A stretch of DNA of 5,171 nucleotides, from positions 1 through 5,171 of the forward strand of contig JAUXGQ010000183.1 in the NCBI GenBank assembly GCA_030621975.1, given 5' to 3'. This stretch comes from Gammaproteobacteria bacterium (GTDB lineage Bacteria; Pseudomonadota; Gammaproteobacteria; Chromatiales; Chromatiaceae). The notes below the pieces were generated by a model that was not told the origin of the DNA, ran no database searches, and saw only the letters and a program-made list of their open reading frames with translations. How positions within the stretch are numbered: the stretch's first letter is position 1; each line of letters starts with the position of its first letter. Positions 1-5,171 of this stretch are shown here, one piece after another. The translations under genes were made by a program, and so were the position numbers.

Positions 1-492
1 CAGTTTACCTATTTCCAGCAGGTGGGCGGATTGGACTGCAGACCCGTCAGCGGCGAGATCACCTACGGACTGGAACGCATCGCGATGTATCTGCAGGGCG
101 TGGAAAGCGTGTTCGACCTGGTATGGACCCGCGGGCCTCAGGGTATAGTGACCTACGGCGACGTCTTCCATCAGAACGAAGTGGAGCAATCCACCTACAA
201 CTTCGAGCATGCGGACGTCGATTCGCTGTTCGCCTGGTTCGATACCTGCGAACGGGAAAGCGTGAGACTGATCGAGGCCAATCTCTCACTGCCGGCTTAT
301 GAACAGATGCTGAAGGCATCCCACACGTTCAACCTCCTGGACGCGCGACGCGCGATCTCGGTCACGGAGCGCCAGCGCTATATCCTGCGGGTCAGGAGTT
401 TGGCCCGCGCCGTGGCCCAGGCCTATTATGATCGGCGCGAGGCCCTCGGTTTTCCCATGCTGAACCAGACAGAGGACGCCGACCATGACTGA
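1..492 (+). CDS. glyQ: Glycine--tRNA ligase alpha subunit, 3' part (5' end outside window)
   Basis: Partial gene, open at the left edge and reading in frame from base 1 (163 residues, beginning QFTYFQQVGGLDC). A GTG at 22 is only an internal valine, not the start. The protein matches the C-terminal half of E. coli GlyQ (about 303 residues, from memory), starting near its residue 144. It is the catalytic subunit of the alpha2beta2 class II glycyl-tRNA synthetase, which activates glycine with ATP and charges tRNA-Gly in the cytoplasm. Class II motif 3 is visible as TYGLER (bases 61-78) with its ATP-binding Arg at 76-78. Conserved blocks YGDVFHQNEVEQSTYNFE and LDARRAISVTERQRYILR follow. Motifs 1 and 2 lie upstream of the window. 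A loop before LPAYE is about two residues shorter than in E. coli. The stop overlaps the glyS start by 8 nt (ATGACTGA), implying translational coupling of the two subunits. Identity is essentially certain. Confidence 0.97.
   Translation, partial: QFTYFQQVGGLDCRPVSGEITYGLERIAMYLQGVESVFDLVWTRGPQGIVTYGDVFHQNEVEQSTYNFEHADVDSLFAWFDTCERESVRLIEANLSLPAYEQMLKASHTFNLLDARRAISVTERQRYILRVRSLARAVAQAYYDRREALGFPMLNQTEDADHD
471..476 (+). promoter_or_regulatory. Ribosome binding site of glyS
   Basis: AGAGGA lies 8 nt before the glyS ATG at 485, inside the last codons of glyQ. It is the clearest Shine-Dalgarno match in the window and supports the start at 485. Genes further down the unit have weak or no recognisable sites and probably rely on coupling to the upstream gene. 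Confidence 0.65.
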
Positions 493-2578
493 CAAGCAGG
501 ACCTGTTGGTAGAGATCGGGACCGAGGAACTCCCCCCCAAGTCGCTGGCGCAGCTCTCCCAGGCCTTCCTGGCCGGGGTCCGTTCCCAACTGGAATCCAA
601 CAAGCTCAATTTTGCGGAGATTAAACCCTACGCCAGCCCCCGCCGTCTGGCCCTGCTGGTCACCGGTCTGGATGTTGCACAGGCTTCCGAGGAGATGACA
701 CGCAGGGGACCGGCCGTCACGGCCGCGTACGACGCCGCGGGTAGCCCTACCAAGGCGGCGCAGGGCTTTGCCCGCTCCTGCGGCGTGCCGGTCACCGAGC
801 TCACAACCCTGGAGACCGCCAAGGGTGCCTGGCTGGTGTTCCGCCAGGTACAAAGCGGAAAACGAACGGTTGACCTGGTAGCGCAGATGGTCAGCAAGGC
901 CTTGGCGGATCTCCCCATTCCGAAACGCATGCGATGGGGCGACGGGGACGAGGAATTTGTGCGCCCCGTGCACTGGGTGTTGCTGCTGTATGGCGACCAG
1001 GTGGTTGACGACCCGGTCCTGGGGATAAGGCCGGGGCGCAACACCTATGGCCACCGCTTTCATCATCCGGGGCCCATCGCGGTATCGAGCCCCGGTGCCT
1101 ATGCGGCCCTGCTGCAGGACAAGGGACGTGTATGTGCCGATATGGACCGGCGCCGGCAGATGATCCGCGAGCAGGTCAAGGCTGTCGCCGAGGAAGCCGG
1201 TTGCAAAGCCTTGCTTGACGAGGATCTACTGCAGGAGGTCACCGCCCTGGTGGAATGGCCAACCGCTGTTATGGGCACCTTCGATGCGCAGTTTCTGGAG
1301 GTACCCGCCGAGGCACTGATCAAGACGATGCAGGAGCACCAGAAGTATTTCCCGGTTCTCGATGCCGAAGGGCGGCTTAAACCCAGGTTCATCGCGGTCA
1401 GTAACATCACCAGCCGCGACCCCGAGCAGGTGCGTGCCGGTAATGAGCGCGTCATCCGGCCACGCTTCAGCGACGCGGCGTTCTTCTGGGAACAGGATCT
1501 CAAAAAGCCCCTGGACGCCCATGTCGGGGAACTCAAGGCCGTCGTGTTTCAGAAGCGACTGGGTACCCTGTATGAAAAATCCCGGCGGATCTCCCGCCTG
1601 GCCGGGACTATCGCCGCGCAACTGGATCTGGCTCCTGCGCTTACCACCAGGGCCGCCGATCTTTGCAAATGCGATCTGATGACGCAGATGGTGGGTGAGT
1701 TCCCCGGGCTGCAGGGGACCATGGGCCGCTACTACGCCCAGAAAGGGGGAGAGCCGCCGGCGGTCGCGGCGGCCATGGAAGAGCAGTATCTGCCCCGCCA
1801 TGCGGGAGATCGACTGCCGGAGAGCGACTGCGGTCGGGCAATAGCCATTGCGGACAAACTGGACACCATCGTCGGCATCTTCGGTATTGGCGAGAAGCCT
1901 TCGGGGGTCAAGGATCCCTTTGGCCTGAGGCGCGCTGCACTCGGCGTGCTGCGCATCCTGATCGAAACCCCCCTGCCCCTGGATCTGCGAGCCTTGCTGC
2001 AGGGCGCCGCCGAAGGTCTGGCTGAAAAACTGGATGCTCAGCCGGTGGTGAACGAGGTGTTCGGCTACATGATGGATCGACTGAAAGCCTATTATGGAGA
2101 ACAGGGCATACAACCGGATGTGGTAGATGCGGTGCTTGCGCGCAGGCCCACGGCGCCCAGTGACATCGATCTGCGGGTGCGGGCGGTATCGGCCTTTCGC
2201 AGGCTGCCGGAAGCCGAAAGCCTTGCCGCCGCCAACAAGCGGATTCGCAATATCCTTCGCAAGACCCAGGACCCGTATCCGCAACAGCCTGACTCATCGC
2301 TGCTGTCAGAGTCGTCTGAGGTAGAATTGGCTGCACAGGTCGCGGATTTGTCCACACGGGTTGAACCCCTGTTCAGAACCGGGCGCTACACCGAAGCGCT
2401 GACACAGCTGGCCGGTCTGCGCACGGCGGTCGACAGGTTCTTCGATGAAGTGATGGTGATGTGCGACCAGGAGGCGCTGCGCAGAAATCGGCTCGCACTC
2501 CTGGCCTCGCTTGGCAACCTGTTCCTGCAGGTGGCGGATTTGTCGAGATTGAGCGCGCCCCCAAGATCTAATGGATGA
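485..2578 (+). CDS. glyS: Glycine--tRNA ligase beta subunit
   Basis: Complete, 697 residues, against about 689 in E. coli. It is the beta subunit of the bacterial alpha2beta2 glycyl-tRNA synthetase and supplies tRNA recognition to the GlyQ catalytic subunit. Family landmarks in order: N-terminal VEIGTEELPPK (residues 9-19), YASPRRLALLV, KRMRWGDGDEEFVRPVHW, TYGHRFHHPGPI, EHQKYFPV, GNERVIRPRFSDAAFFWEQD, then the degenerate HD-type region with CKCDLMTQMVGEFPGLQGTMGRYYA (E405 begins EFPG), KDPFGLRRAALGVLRI (from K476), and the C-terminal DALR-type anticodon-binding region with AANKRIRNIL (about 582-591) and EVMVMCDQEALRRNRLALL. No frameshift or missing block is seen. The tail after VADLSRLS runs about six residues (APPRSNG) beyond the E. 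coli end, and this extension produces the 8-nt overlap with the next gene. Start chosen from the Shine-Dalgarno site and the glyQ overlap. Confidence 0.98.
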   Translation: MTDKQDLLVEIGTEELPPKSLAQLSQAFLAGVRSQLESNKLNFAEIKPYASPRRLALLVTGLDVAQASEEMTRRGPAVTAAYDAAGSPTKAAQGFARSCGVPVTELTTLETAKGAWLVFRQVQSGKRTVDLVAQMVSKALADLPIPKRMRWGDGDEEFVRPVHWVLLLYGDQVVDDPVLGIRPGRNTYGHRFHHPGPIAVSSPGAYAALLQDKGRVCADMDRRRQMIREQVKAVAEEAGCKALLDEDLLQEVTALVEWPTAVMGTFDAQFLEVPAEALIKTMQEHQKYFPVLDAEGRLKPRFIAVSNITSRDPEQVRAGNERVIRPRFSDAAFFWEQDLKKPLDAHVGELKAVVFQKRLGTLYEKSRRISRLAGTIAAQLDLAPALTTRAADLCKCDLMTQMVGEFPGLQGTMGRYYAQKGGEPPAVAAAMEEQYLPRHAGDRLPESDCGRAIAIADKLDTIVGIFGIGEKPSGVKDPFGLRRAALGVLRILIETPLPLDLRALLQGAAEGLAEKLDAQPVVNEVFGYMMDRLKAYYGEQGIQPDVVDAVLARRPTAPSDIDLRVRAVSAFRRLPEAESLAAANKRIRNILRKTQDPYPQQPDSSLLSESSEVELAAQVADLSTRVEPLFRTGRYTEALTQLAGLRTAVDRFFDEVMVMCDQEALRRNRLALLASLGNLFLQVADLSRLSAPPRSNG

Positions 2579-2942
2579 ACTCAGCAAAGCAAATGGCGAT
2601 TGCATGAACCGGGATTCCTACCAGGATATGTTGGCGGCGGTCCAGGCCTTTCACGACAAACACCGGTTCAAAGAAACCGGCGGCGAAGAGATGATCTACC
2701 GCGTAGCGCTGATGGCCGAGGAACTGGGCGAGATATCGAGTTGCGTGACAAAAAACAAAAGTAAGTACTTACTTTCGGAAGAAGTGGCGGATTTGCTGAT
2801 ACTTCTCCTGGGGACGGCCATCGCTCAGGAGCTTGATCTCAATGGGGCCTTCTGGGATAAAATGGAGAAGCTCGACAAGCGCACTGCCCGAATGATCAAC
2901 GGACGCATCCGAGTGTCCGAGTTTCGTGGCATGGACCAATAG
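2571..2942 (+). CDS. Small MazG-like nucleotide pyrophosphohydrolase
   Basis: 123 residues from the ATG at 2571, a single all-alpha MazG-type domain, half the size of E. coli MazG (about 263 residues, two domains). The metal-binding signature EExxE-(16 residues)-ExxD is intact: E50, E51, E54, then E71 and D74. It is followed by a hydrophobic helix (LLILLLGTAIA) and by DKMEKLDKR with the usual Lys and Arg (K97, R104). Known relatives cleave NTPs or dNTPs to NMP plus pyrophosphate using Mg2+, often as housecleaning of abnormal nucleotides; the substrate here cannot be read from sequence. The start at 2571 overlaps the glyS stop (ATGGATGA), the same geometry as glyQ/glyS. An in-frame ATG at 2604 gives MNRDSYQDML, a more typical family N-terminus, and neither has a strong ribosome binding site. 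An A-rich tract and an 18-bp palindrome lie in the loop between the two motif halves. Confidence 0.85.
   Translation: MDELSKANGDCMNRDSYQDMLAAVQAFHDKHRFKETGGEEMIYRVALMAEELGEISSCVTKNKSKYLLSEEVADLLILLLGTAIAQELDLNGAFWDKMEKLDKRTARMINGRIRVSEFRGMDQ
2750..2756 (+). other. In-frame A-AAA-AAC slippery heptamer (candidate -1 frameshift site)
   Basis: The heptamer fits X-XXY-YYZ in the mazG-like frame: the last base of the T60 codon, then AAA (K61) and AAC (N62). A -1 slip would add Gln and Lys and then hit TAA at 2762-2764, giving a 64-residue product that keeps EExxE (50-54) but loses ExxD (71-74). A possible hairpin starts 1-4 nt downstream. A-AAA-AAC is generally a weaker shifter in bacteria than A-AAA-AAG, and the spacing is shorter than usual, so function is speculative. 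Confidence 0.2.
2758..2775. repeat. Perfect 18-bp palindrome inside the mazG-like gene
   Basis: AAAGTAAGTACTTACTTT equals its own reverse complement over all 18 bases. In RNA it could fold as a 7-bp stem with a GUAC loop, but only one pair is G-C, so the hairpin would be weak; as DNA it could be a dimeric-protein site. It is AT-rich within a gene of about 53% GC and encodes KSKYLLS in the variable loop between the metal-binding motifs. A repeat this perfect is expected about 0.02 times by chance in 5.2 kb with equal bases (4^-9 per position). Confidence 0.6.
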
Positions 2943-2964
2943 ACCTGAACGGATTGCCAGACCC

Positions 2965-3504
2965 GTGAAAATGCTTATCCTCGATCGAGACGGCGTCATC
3001 AACGAAGAACCCGAAGAGTTCGTCGCGTCTCCCGCTGAATGGCATCCAATCGCCGGCAGCCTCGAAGCCATAGCACGCGCGAATTCATCCGGTTATCACG
3101 TGGTCGTCGCCAGCAATCAGCCTGGCCTGGCTCAGGGACGGTTCGACATCGATGCCCTGAACGCCATTCACCAGAAAATGTTCAGCGAGTTAGGTGTGGT
3201 CGGCGGTCACGTGGATGCCGTCTTCTTCTGCCCGCACGCTCCGGAAGACGAGTGCCAATGCAGAAAACCCCGGCCGGGAATGCTGCTTGATATAGGCTCG
3301 CGATTTCACGCCGACCTTCGAGATGTGCAGGTCATTGGCAATTCCCTGGGGGACATTCAGGCAGCCAGGGCCGCGGGTGCGCAACCGGTGCTGGTGCGTA
3401 CCGGTAAATGGCAGCAAACAATGGCGCACAAACAGGAACTCGAGGGGGTCTCGGTCTACGAGAATCTGGCGGCGGCTGTTGACGCGCTTTTGTCGATGTA
3501 CTGA
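2965..3504 (+). CDS. gmhB: D-glycero-D-manno-heptose 1,7-bisphosphate phosphatase homologue (HAD family), altered active site
   Basis: 179 residues from the GTG at 2965. GmhB removes the C7 phosphate of heptose bisphosphate in ADP-heptose synthesis for the LPS inner core, in the cytoplasm. HAD motif I is LDRDGVIN (D7 nucleophile, D9). The zinc loop is complete: C89-x-H91 and C97-x-C99, followed by RKPRPGM with K101 as motif III. The start was chosen because Pseudomonas-type GmhB begins MKxLILDRDGVIN. An upstream ATG at 2926 would add 13 unusual residues and overlap the previous gene by 17 nt; ATG 2971 is also possible. Oddities: motif IV reads GNSLGD, with N126 (AAT, 3340-3342) where GDxxxD has the Mg-binding Asp, and motif II reads SNQPGLAQG where the family usually has TNQSGIARG. 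It may be weakly active, altered in specificity, or affected by a sequence error. It sits 8 bp before plsC. Confidence 0.88.
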   Translation: MKMLILDRDGVINEEPEEFVASPAEWHPIAGSLEAIARANSSGYHVVVASNQPGLAQGRFDIDALNAIHQKMFSELGVVGGHVDAVFFCPHAPEDECQCRKPRPGMLLDIGSRFHADLRDVQVIGNSLGDIQAARAAGAQPVLVRTGKWQQTMAHKQELEGVSVYENLAAAVDALLSMY

Positions 3505-3512
3505 TCCAGTTC

Positions 3513-4250
3513 ATGGTTCTCGCGCGTTCCCTGTTATTTTTCCTATCGCTCGTCATTACTACGCTGTTCTTCTCCACTCCGCTTATCCTTCTGGGTTGGG
3601 CGATGCCCTATCGCTGGAATGCGGTCATCGCCAATGCCTGGGGTCTGAGCAACCTGAAACTCCTCGCCTGGATCTGCAGGCTAGGCTACCAGGTCCAGGG
3701 CTGGGAGAATATTCCCGAGGGCGGCGTAATTGTCATGTCAAAACATCAGTCCGCCTGGGAGACCATCGCTTTGCGGGGACTACTCAAGCCGGAGCAAACC
3801 TGGGTGTTGAAAAGGGAACTGATGTGGACACCCATATTCGGCTGGGCACTGGCTGCGGCCGAGCCGATCGCCATCAATCGAAAGGCGGGGCGACAGGCGG
3901 TTCGGGATATCGTTGAACAGGGGACCCGAAGGCTAGAGGCAGGCCGAACGGTGATTATCTTCCCGGAAGGAACCCGCGTGGCGCCTGGCCAGCGCAAGCG
4001 CTACGGTATAGGGGGGGCGTTGCTGGCGCATCATTCCGGATTTCCCATAGTACCTATTGCGCACAATGCCGGAGTCTTCTGGCGTCGCAGGGGCCTGAGA
4101 AAATATCCGGGTACGATTCAGGTGGTATTGGGACCGTTGATTCACACAGACGGTTTAAGTGCACCCGAGATCATCCACGCGGTTGAAGACTGGATCGAAA
4201 CCACCATGGAACGGCTTCCCCAACTTCCCAAGGAGGCCGCTGACGATTAG
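3513..4250 (+). CDS. plsC: 1-acyl-sn-glycerol-3-phosphate acyltransferase
   Basis: 245 residues, the usual size for PlsC. It acylates the sn-2 position of lysophosphatidic acid to make phosphatidic acid, the precursor of membrane phospholipids, at the inner membrane. A hydrophobic segment at residues about 7-30 should anchor it. Acyltransferase blocks in order: KHQSAWE (H78 and E83, the HX4E variant of HX4D), a second block ending AINRK (R123), FPEGTR (150-155), and IVPIAHNAG (179-187). The HX4E variant and KHQS context resemble the Pseudomonas LptA/HdtS group rather than E. coli PlsC. The start at 3513 is 8 bp after the gmhB stop; no clear Shine-Dalgarno site is seen, but the next in-frame ATG (3603) would delete the membrane segment. 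The gene ends 15 bp from the convergent gyrB. A 7-G run at 4011-4017 is in frame. Confidence 0.95.
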   Translation: MVLARSLLFFLSLVITTLFFSTPLILLGWAMPYRWNAVIANAWGLSNLKLLAWICRLGYQVQGWENIPEGGVIVMSKHQSAWETIALRGLLKPEQTWVLKRELMWTPIFGWALAAAEPIAINRKAGRQAVRDIVEQGTRRLEAGRTVIIFPEGTRVAPGQRKRYGIGGALLAHHSGFPIVPIAHNAGVFWRRRGLRKYPGTIQVVLGPLIHTDGLSAPEIIHAVEDWIETTMERLPQLPKEAADD

Positions 4251-4253
4251 ATA

Positions 4254-4269
4254 GTAAGCGCTCACTTAC
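4254..4269. repeat. Inverted repeat at the plsC/gyrB convergent junction
   Basis: GTAAG-CGCTCA-CTTAC has 5-bp arms around a 6-base centre and includes the gyrB stop codon complement. Its inner 12 bases (GTAAGCGCTCAC) are also a near palindrome with one mismatched pair. It occupies nearly all the space between the two convergent genes. No T-tract follows on either strand, so a classical intrinsic terminator is not supported. The arms repeat those of the palindrome at 2758-2775. Confidence 0.35.
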
Positions 4270-5171
4270 ACATCCAGGTTTTCTACGGTCAAGGCGTTGC
4301 GCTCGATAAACTCCCGACGGGGCTCGACCTGGTCGCCCATGAGGGTGGTAAACACCTCGTCAGCGCCTACTGCATCCTCTATCCGTACCTGTAACAGGCG
4401 TCGCGCTTCAACGTTCATCGTGGTCTCCCACAGCTGCTCCGGATTCATCTCTCCGAGCCCTTTATAGCGCTGGATGTGCTGGCCGCGTTTGGCCTCCTCC
4501 ATCAACCACTCAAAGATCTGCTTGAACGTCTTTACAGGCTGTTTCCGTTCACCCCTTTTTACATAGGCGTCTTCGTCCAGGAGACCTTCCAGGCGTTGTC
4601 CTAGTTCGGACATGGTTCGGTAGTCTGCACTGGTGAAGAAATCCAGGGGTATCATTTGTTCCGTCGCTATGCCGTGTACCATATGCGTCACCTGGATGAC
4701 TCGCTGGTCCCTATCGCCGGTCCTGTGGACTACCTCCAAGGTATACCTGTTGGATGCCCTCTCGTCCGCGTTGAGTCGAGCAGTTAATTCAGAGAGCCAC
4801 TGTTCGAATAGATTGGGATCGTCCAGGAGTGTCTGATCCACCTTCGGTACGTATACCGTTTTTTCCAGTATCTTTTCATCGTAGCGGCGTGACAGTCGCC
4901 GGATAATTGCGCTGACCGCTACAAATTGCTGAACGAGGGCCTCCAGCGCGGTGTCGTTCATGGCGGGGGCTTCGGCATTGACGTGAAGCTCGGCGTTCTC
5001 GATCGCGCTGTTTAACAGGTACTGATTCAATTCGGTATCGTCCTTTAGATACCTTTCCTGTTTTCCCTTCTTAATCTTGTAAAGGGGCGGTTGTGCAATA
5101 TACACGTGCCCCCTTTCAATCAGTTCGGGCATCTGGCGGTAAAAGAAGGTCAGCAGCAGAGTACGGATATG
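4266..5171 (-). CDS. gyrB: DNA gyrase subunit B, C-terminal part (5' end outside window)
   Basis: Reverse-strand gene, open at the right edge. In-frame reading continues beyond the Met at 5132 to the last base (HIRTLLLTFFYRQMPE), so that Met is internal. The 301 visible residues match E. coli GyrB (804 residues, from memory) from just after the TOPRIM motif DADVDGS to the end. Gyrase (GyrA2GyrB2) introduces negative supercoils using ATP. Seen: the end of the TOPRIM domain, AQPPLYKIKKGK, then the roughly 165-residue insertion characteristic of Gram-negative GyrB, then the tail with QRYKGLGEMNPEQLW (bases 4428-4472), LFTTLMGDQVEPRR-type block (here VFTTLMGDQVEPRREFIE) and the end ENLDV. The ATPase domain, EGDSAG motif and quinolone-resistance region lie outside the window. 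The convergent order with plsC fits the dnaA-dnaN-recF-gyrB side of a gammaproteobacterial origin region. Confidence 0.98.
   Translation of the reverse strand, partial: HIRTLLLTFFYRQMPELIERGHVYIAQPPLYKIKKGKQERYLKDDTELNQYLLNSAIENAELHVNAEAPAMNDTALEALVQQFVAVSAIIRRLSRRYDEKILEKTVYVPKVDQTLLDDPNLFEQWLSELTARLNADERASNRYTLEVVHRTGDRDQRVIQVTHMVHGIATEQMIPLDFFTSADYRTMSELGQRLEGLLDEDAYVKRGERKQPVKTFKQIFEWLMEEAKRGQHIQRYKGLGEMNPEQLWETTMNVEARRLLQVRIEDAVGADEVFTTLMGDQVEPRREFIERNALTVENLDV

Noticed and set aside
532..538. Run of seven C near the start of glyS, and a run of seven G in plsC (4011-4017), as possible phase-variable tracts.
   Set aside because: Both are in frame and encode expected residues (LPPK in GlyS; IGGA in PlsC). 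Seven bases is short for phase variation, and glyS is essential.
1226..2284. A 352-codon open frame on the - strand inside glyS.
   Set aside because: The + strand frame is unmistakably GlyS throughout. Long antisense frames are common opposite GC-rich codons, and this one shows no recognisable domain.
2750..2775. Terminator-like signal on the - strand: palindrome followed by TTTTGTTTTTT.
   Set aside because: The stem has only one G-C pair and no - strand gene leads into it, so a working intrinsic terminator is unlikely.
2531..2795. Repeated 12-mer GTGGCGGATTTG at 2531-2542 and 2784-2795.
   Set aside because: Both copies encode Val-Ala-Asp-Leu in unrelated proteins, each at a family-conserved spot, so the match is coincidental.
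2571..2942. MazG-like gene as a recent horizontally acquired island because its GC is lower than glyS.
   Set aside because: By rough hand count gyrB at the right of the window is similarly near 52%, so glyS is the high-GC one. No repeats or mobile-element remnants flank the gene.
2926..2964. Upstream ATG start for gmhB at 2926.
   Set aside because: It would add 13 residues with no match to known GmhB N-termini, has no ribosome binding site, and overlaps the previous gene by 17 nt. GTG 2965 gives the family-typical MKMLILDRDG.

Overview
The window is about 5.2 kb of tightly packed chromosomal housekeeping DNA from a gammaproteobacterium. Three things support this: a split (alpha plus beta) glycyl-tRNA synthetase, a GyrB carrying the long insertion typical of Gram-negative gyrases, and a gene order that matches the origin-proximal block known from Pseudomonas (gyrB convergent with plsC/lptA, gmhB, glyS and glyQ). 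Base composition is moderately to clearly GC-rich. By hand count glyS is above 60% GC in most lines, while the mazG-like gene and gyrB are near 52-53%. The genus cannot be named from this alone; a relative of Pseudomonas or of the purple sulfur bacteria (Chromatiales) is a reasonable guess.

Layout: bases 1-492 hold the 3' half of glyQ. It overlaps by 8 nt the complete glyS (485-2578), which overlaps by 8 nt a small MazG-like pyrophosphohydrolase gene (2571-2942). Next come gmhB (about 2965-3504), a LPS-heptose phosphatase homologue, and plsC (3513-4250), a 1-acylglycerol-3-phosphate acyltransferase. All five read on the + strand with gaps of at most about 22 bp, so they look like one transcription unit whose promoter lies upstream of the window. 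Facing them, 15 bp beyond plsC, is the 3' end of gyrB on the - strand (4266-5171, running off the right edge). There is no stretch over 300 bases without a gene, and no RNA gene, mobile element or CRISPR array.

Functionally the cluster joins translation (GlyRS), nucleotide-pool housekeeping (MazG-like), and two envelope steps (heptose for LPS core, phosphatidic acid for membrane lipids).

Most of the window is ordinary. The points worth a second look are: (1) GmhB has Asn where HAD motif IV normally has the Mg-binding Asp, with further departures in motif II; (2) the MazG-like gene sits between glyS and gmhB; (3) a perfect 18-bp palindrome lies inside that gene, directly after an in-frame A-AAA-AAC slippery heptamer whose -1 frame stops at once; (4) a related GTAAG/CTTAC inverted repeat lies in the plsC-gyrB junction. 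No clearly new multi-gene system is visible.
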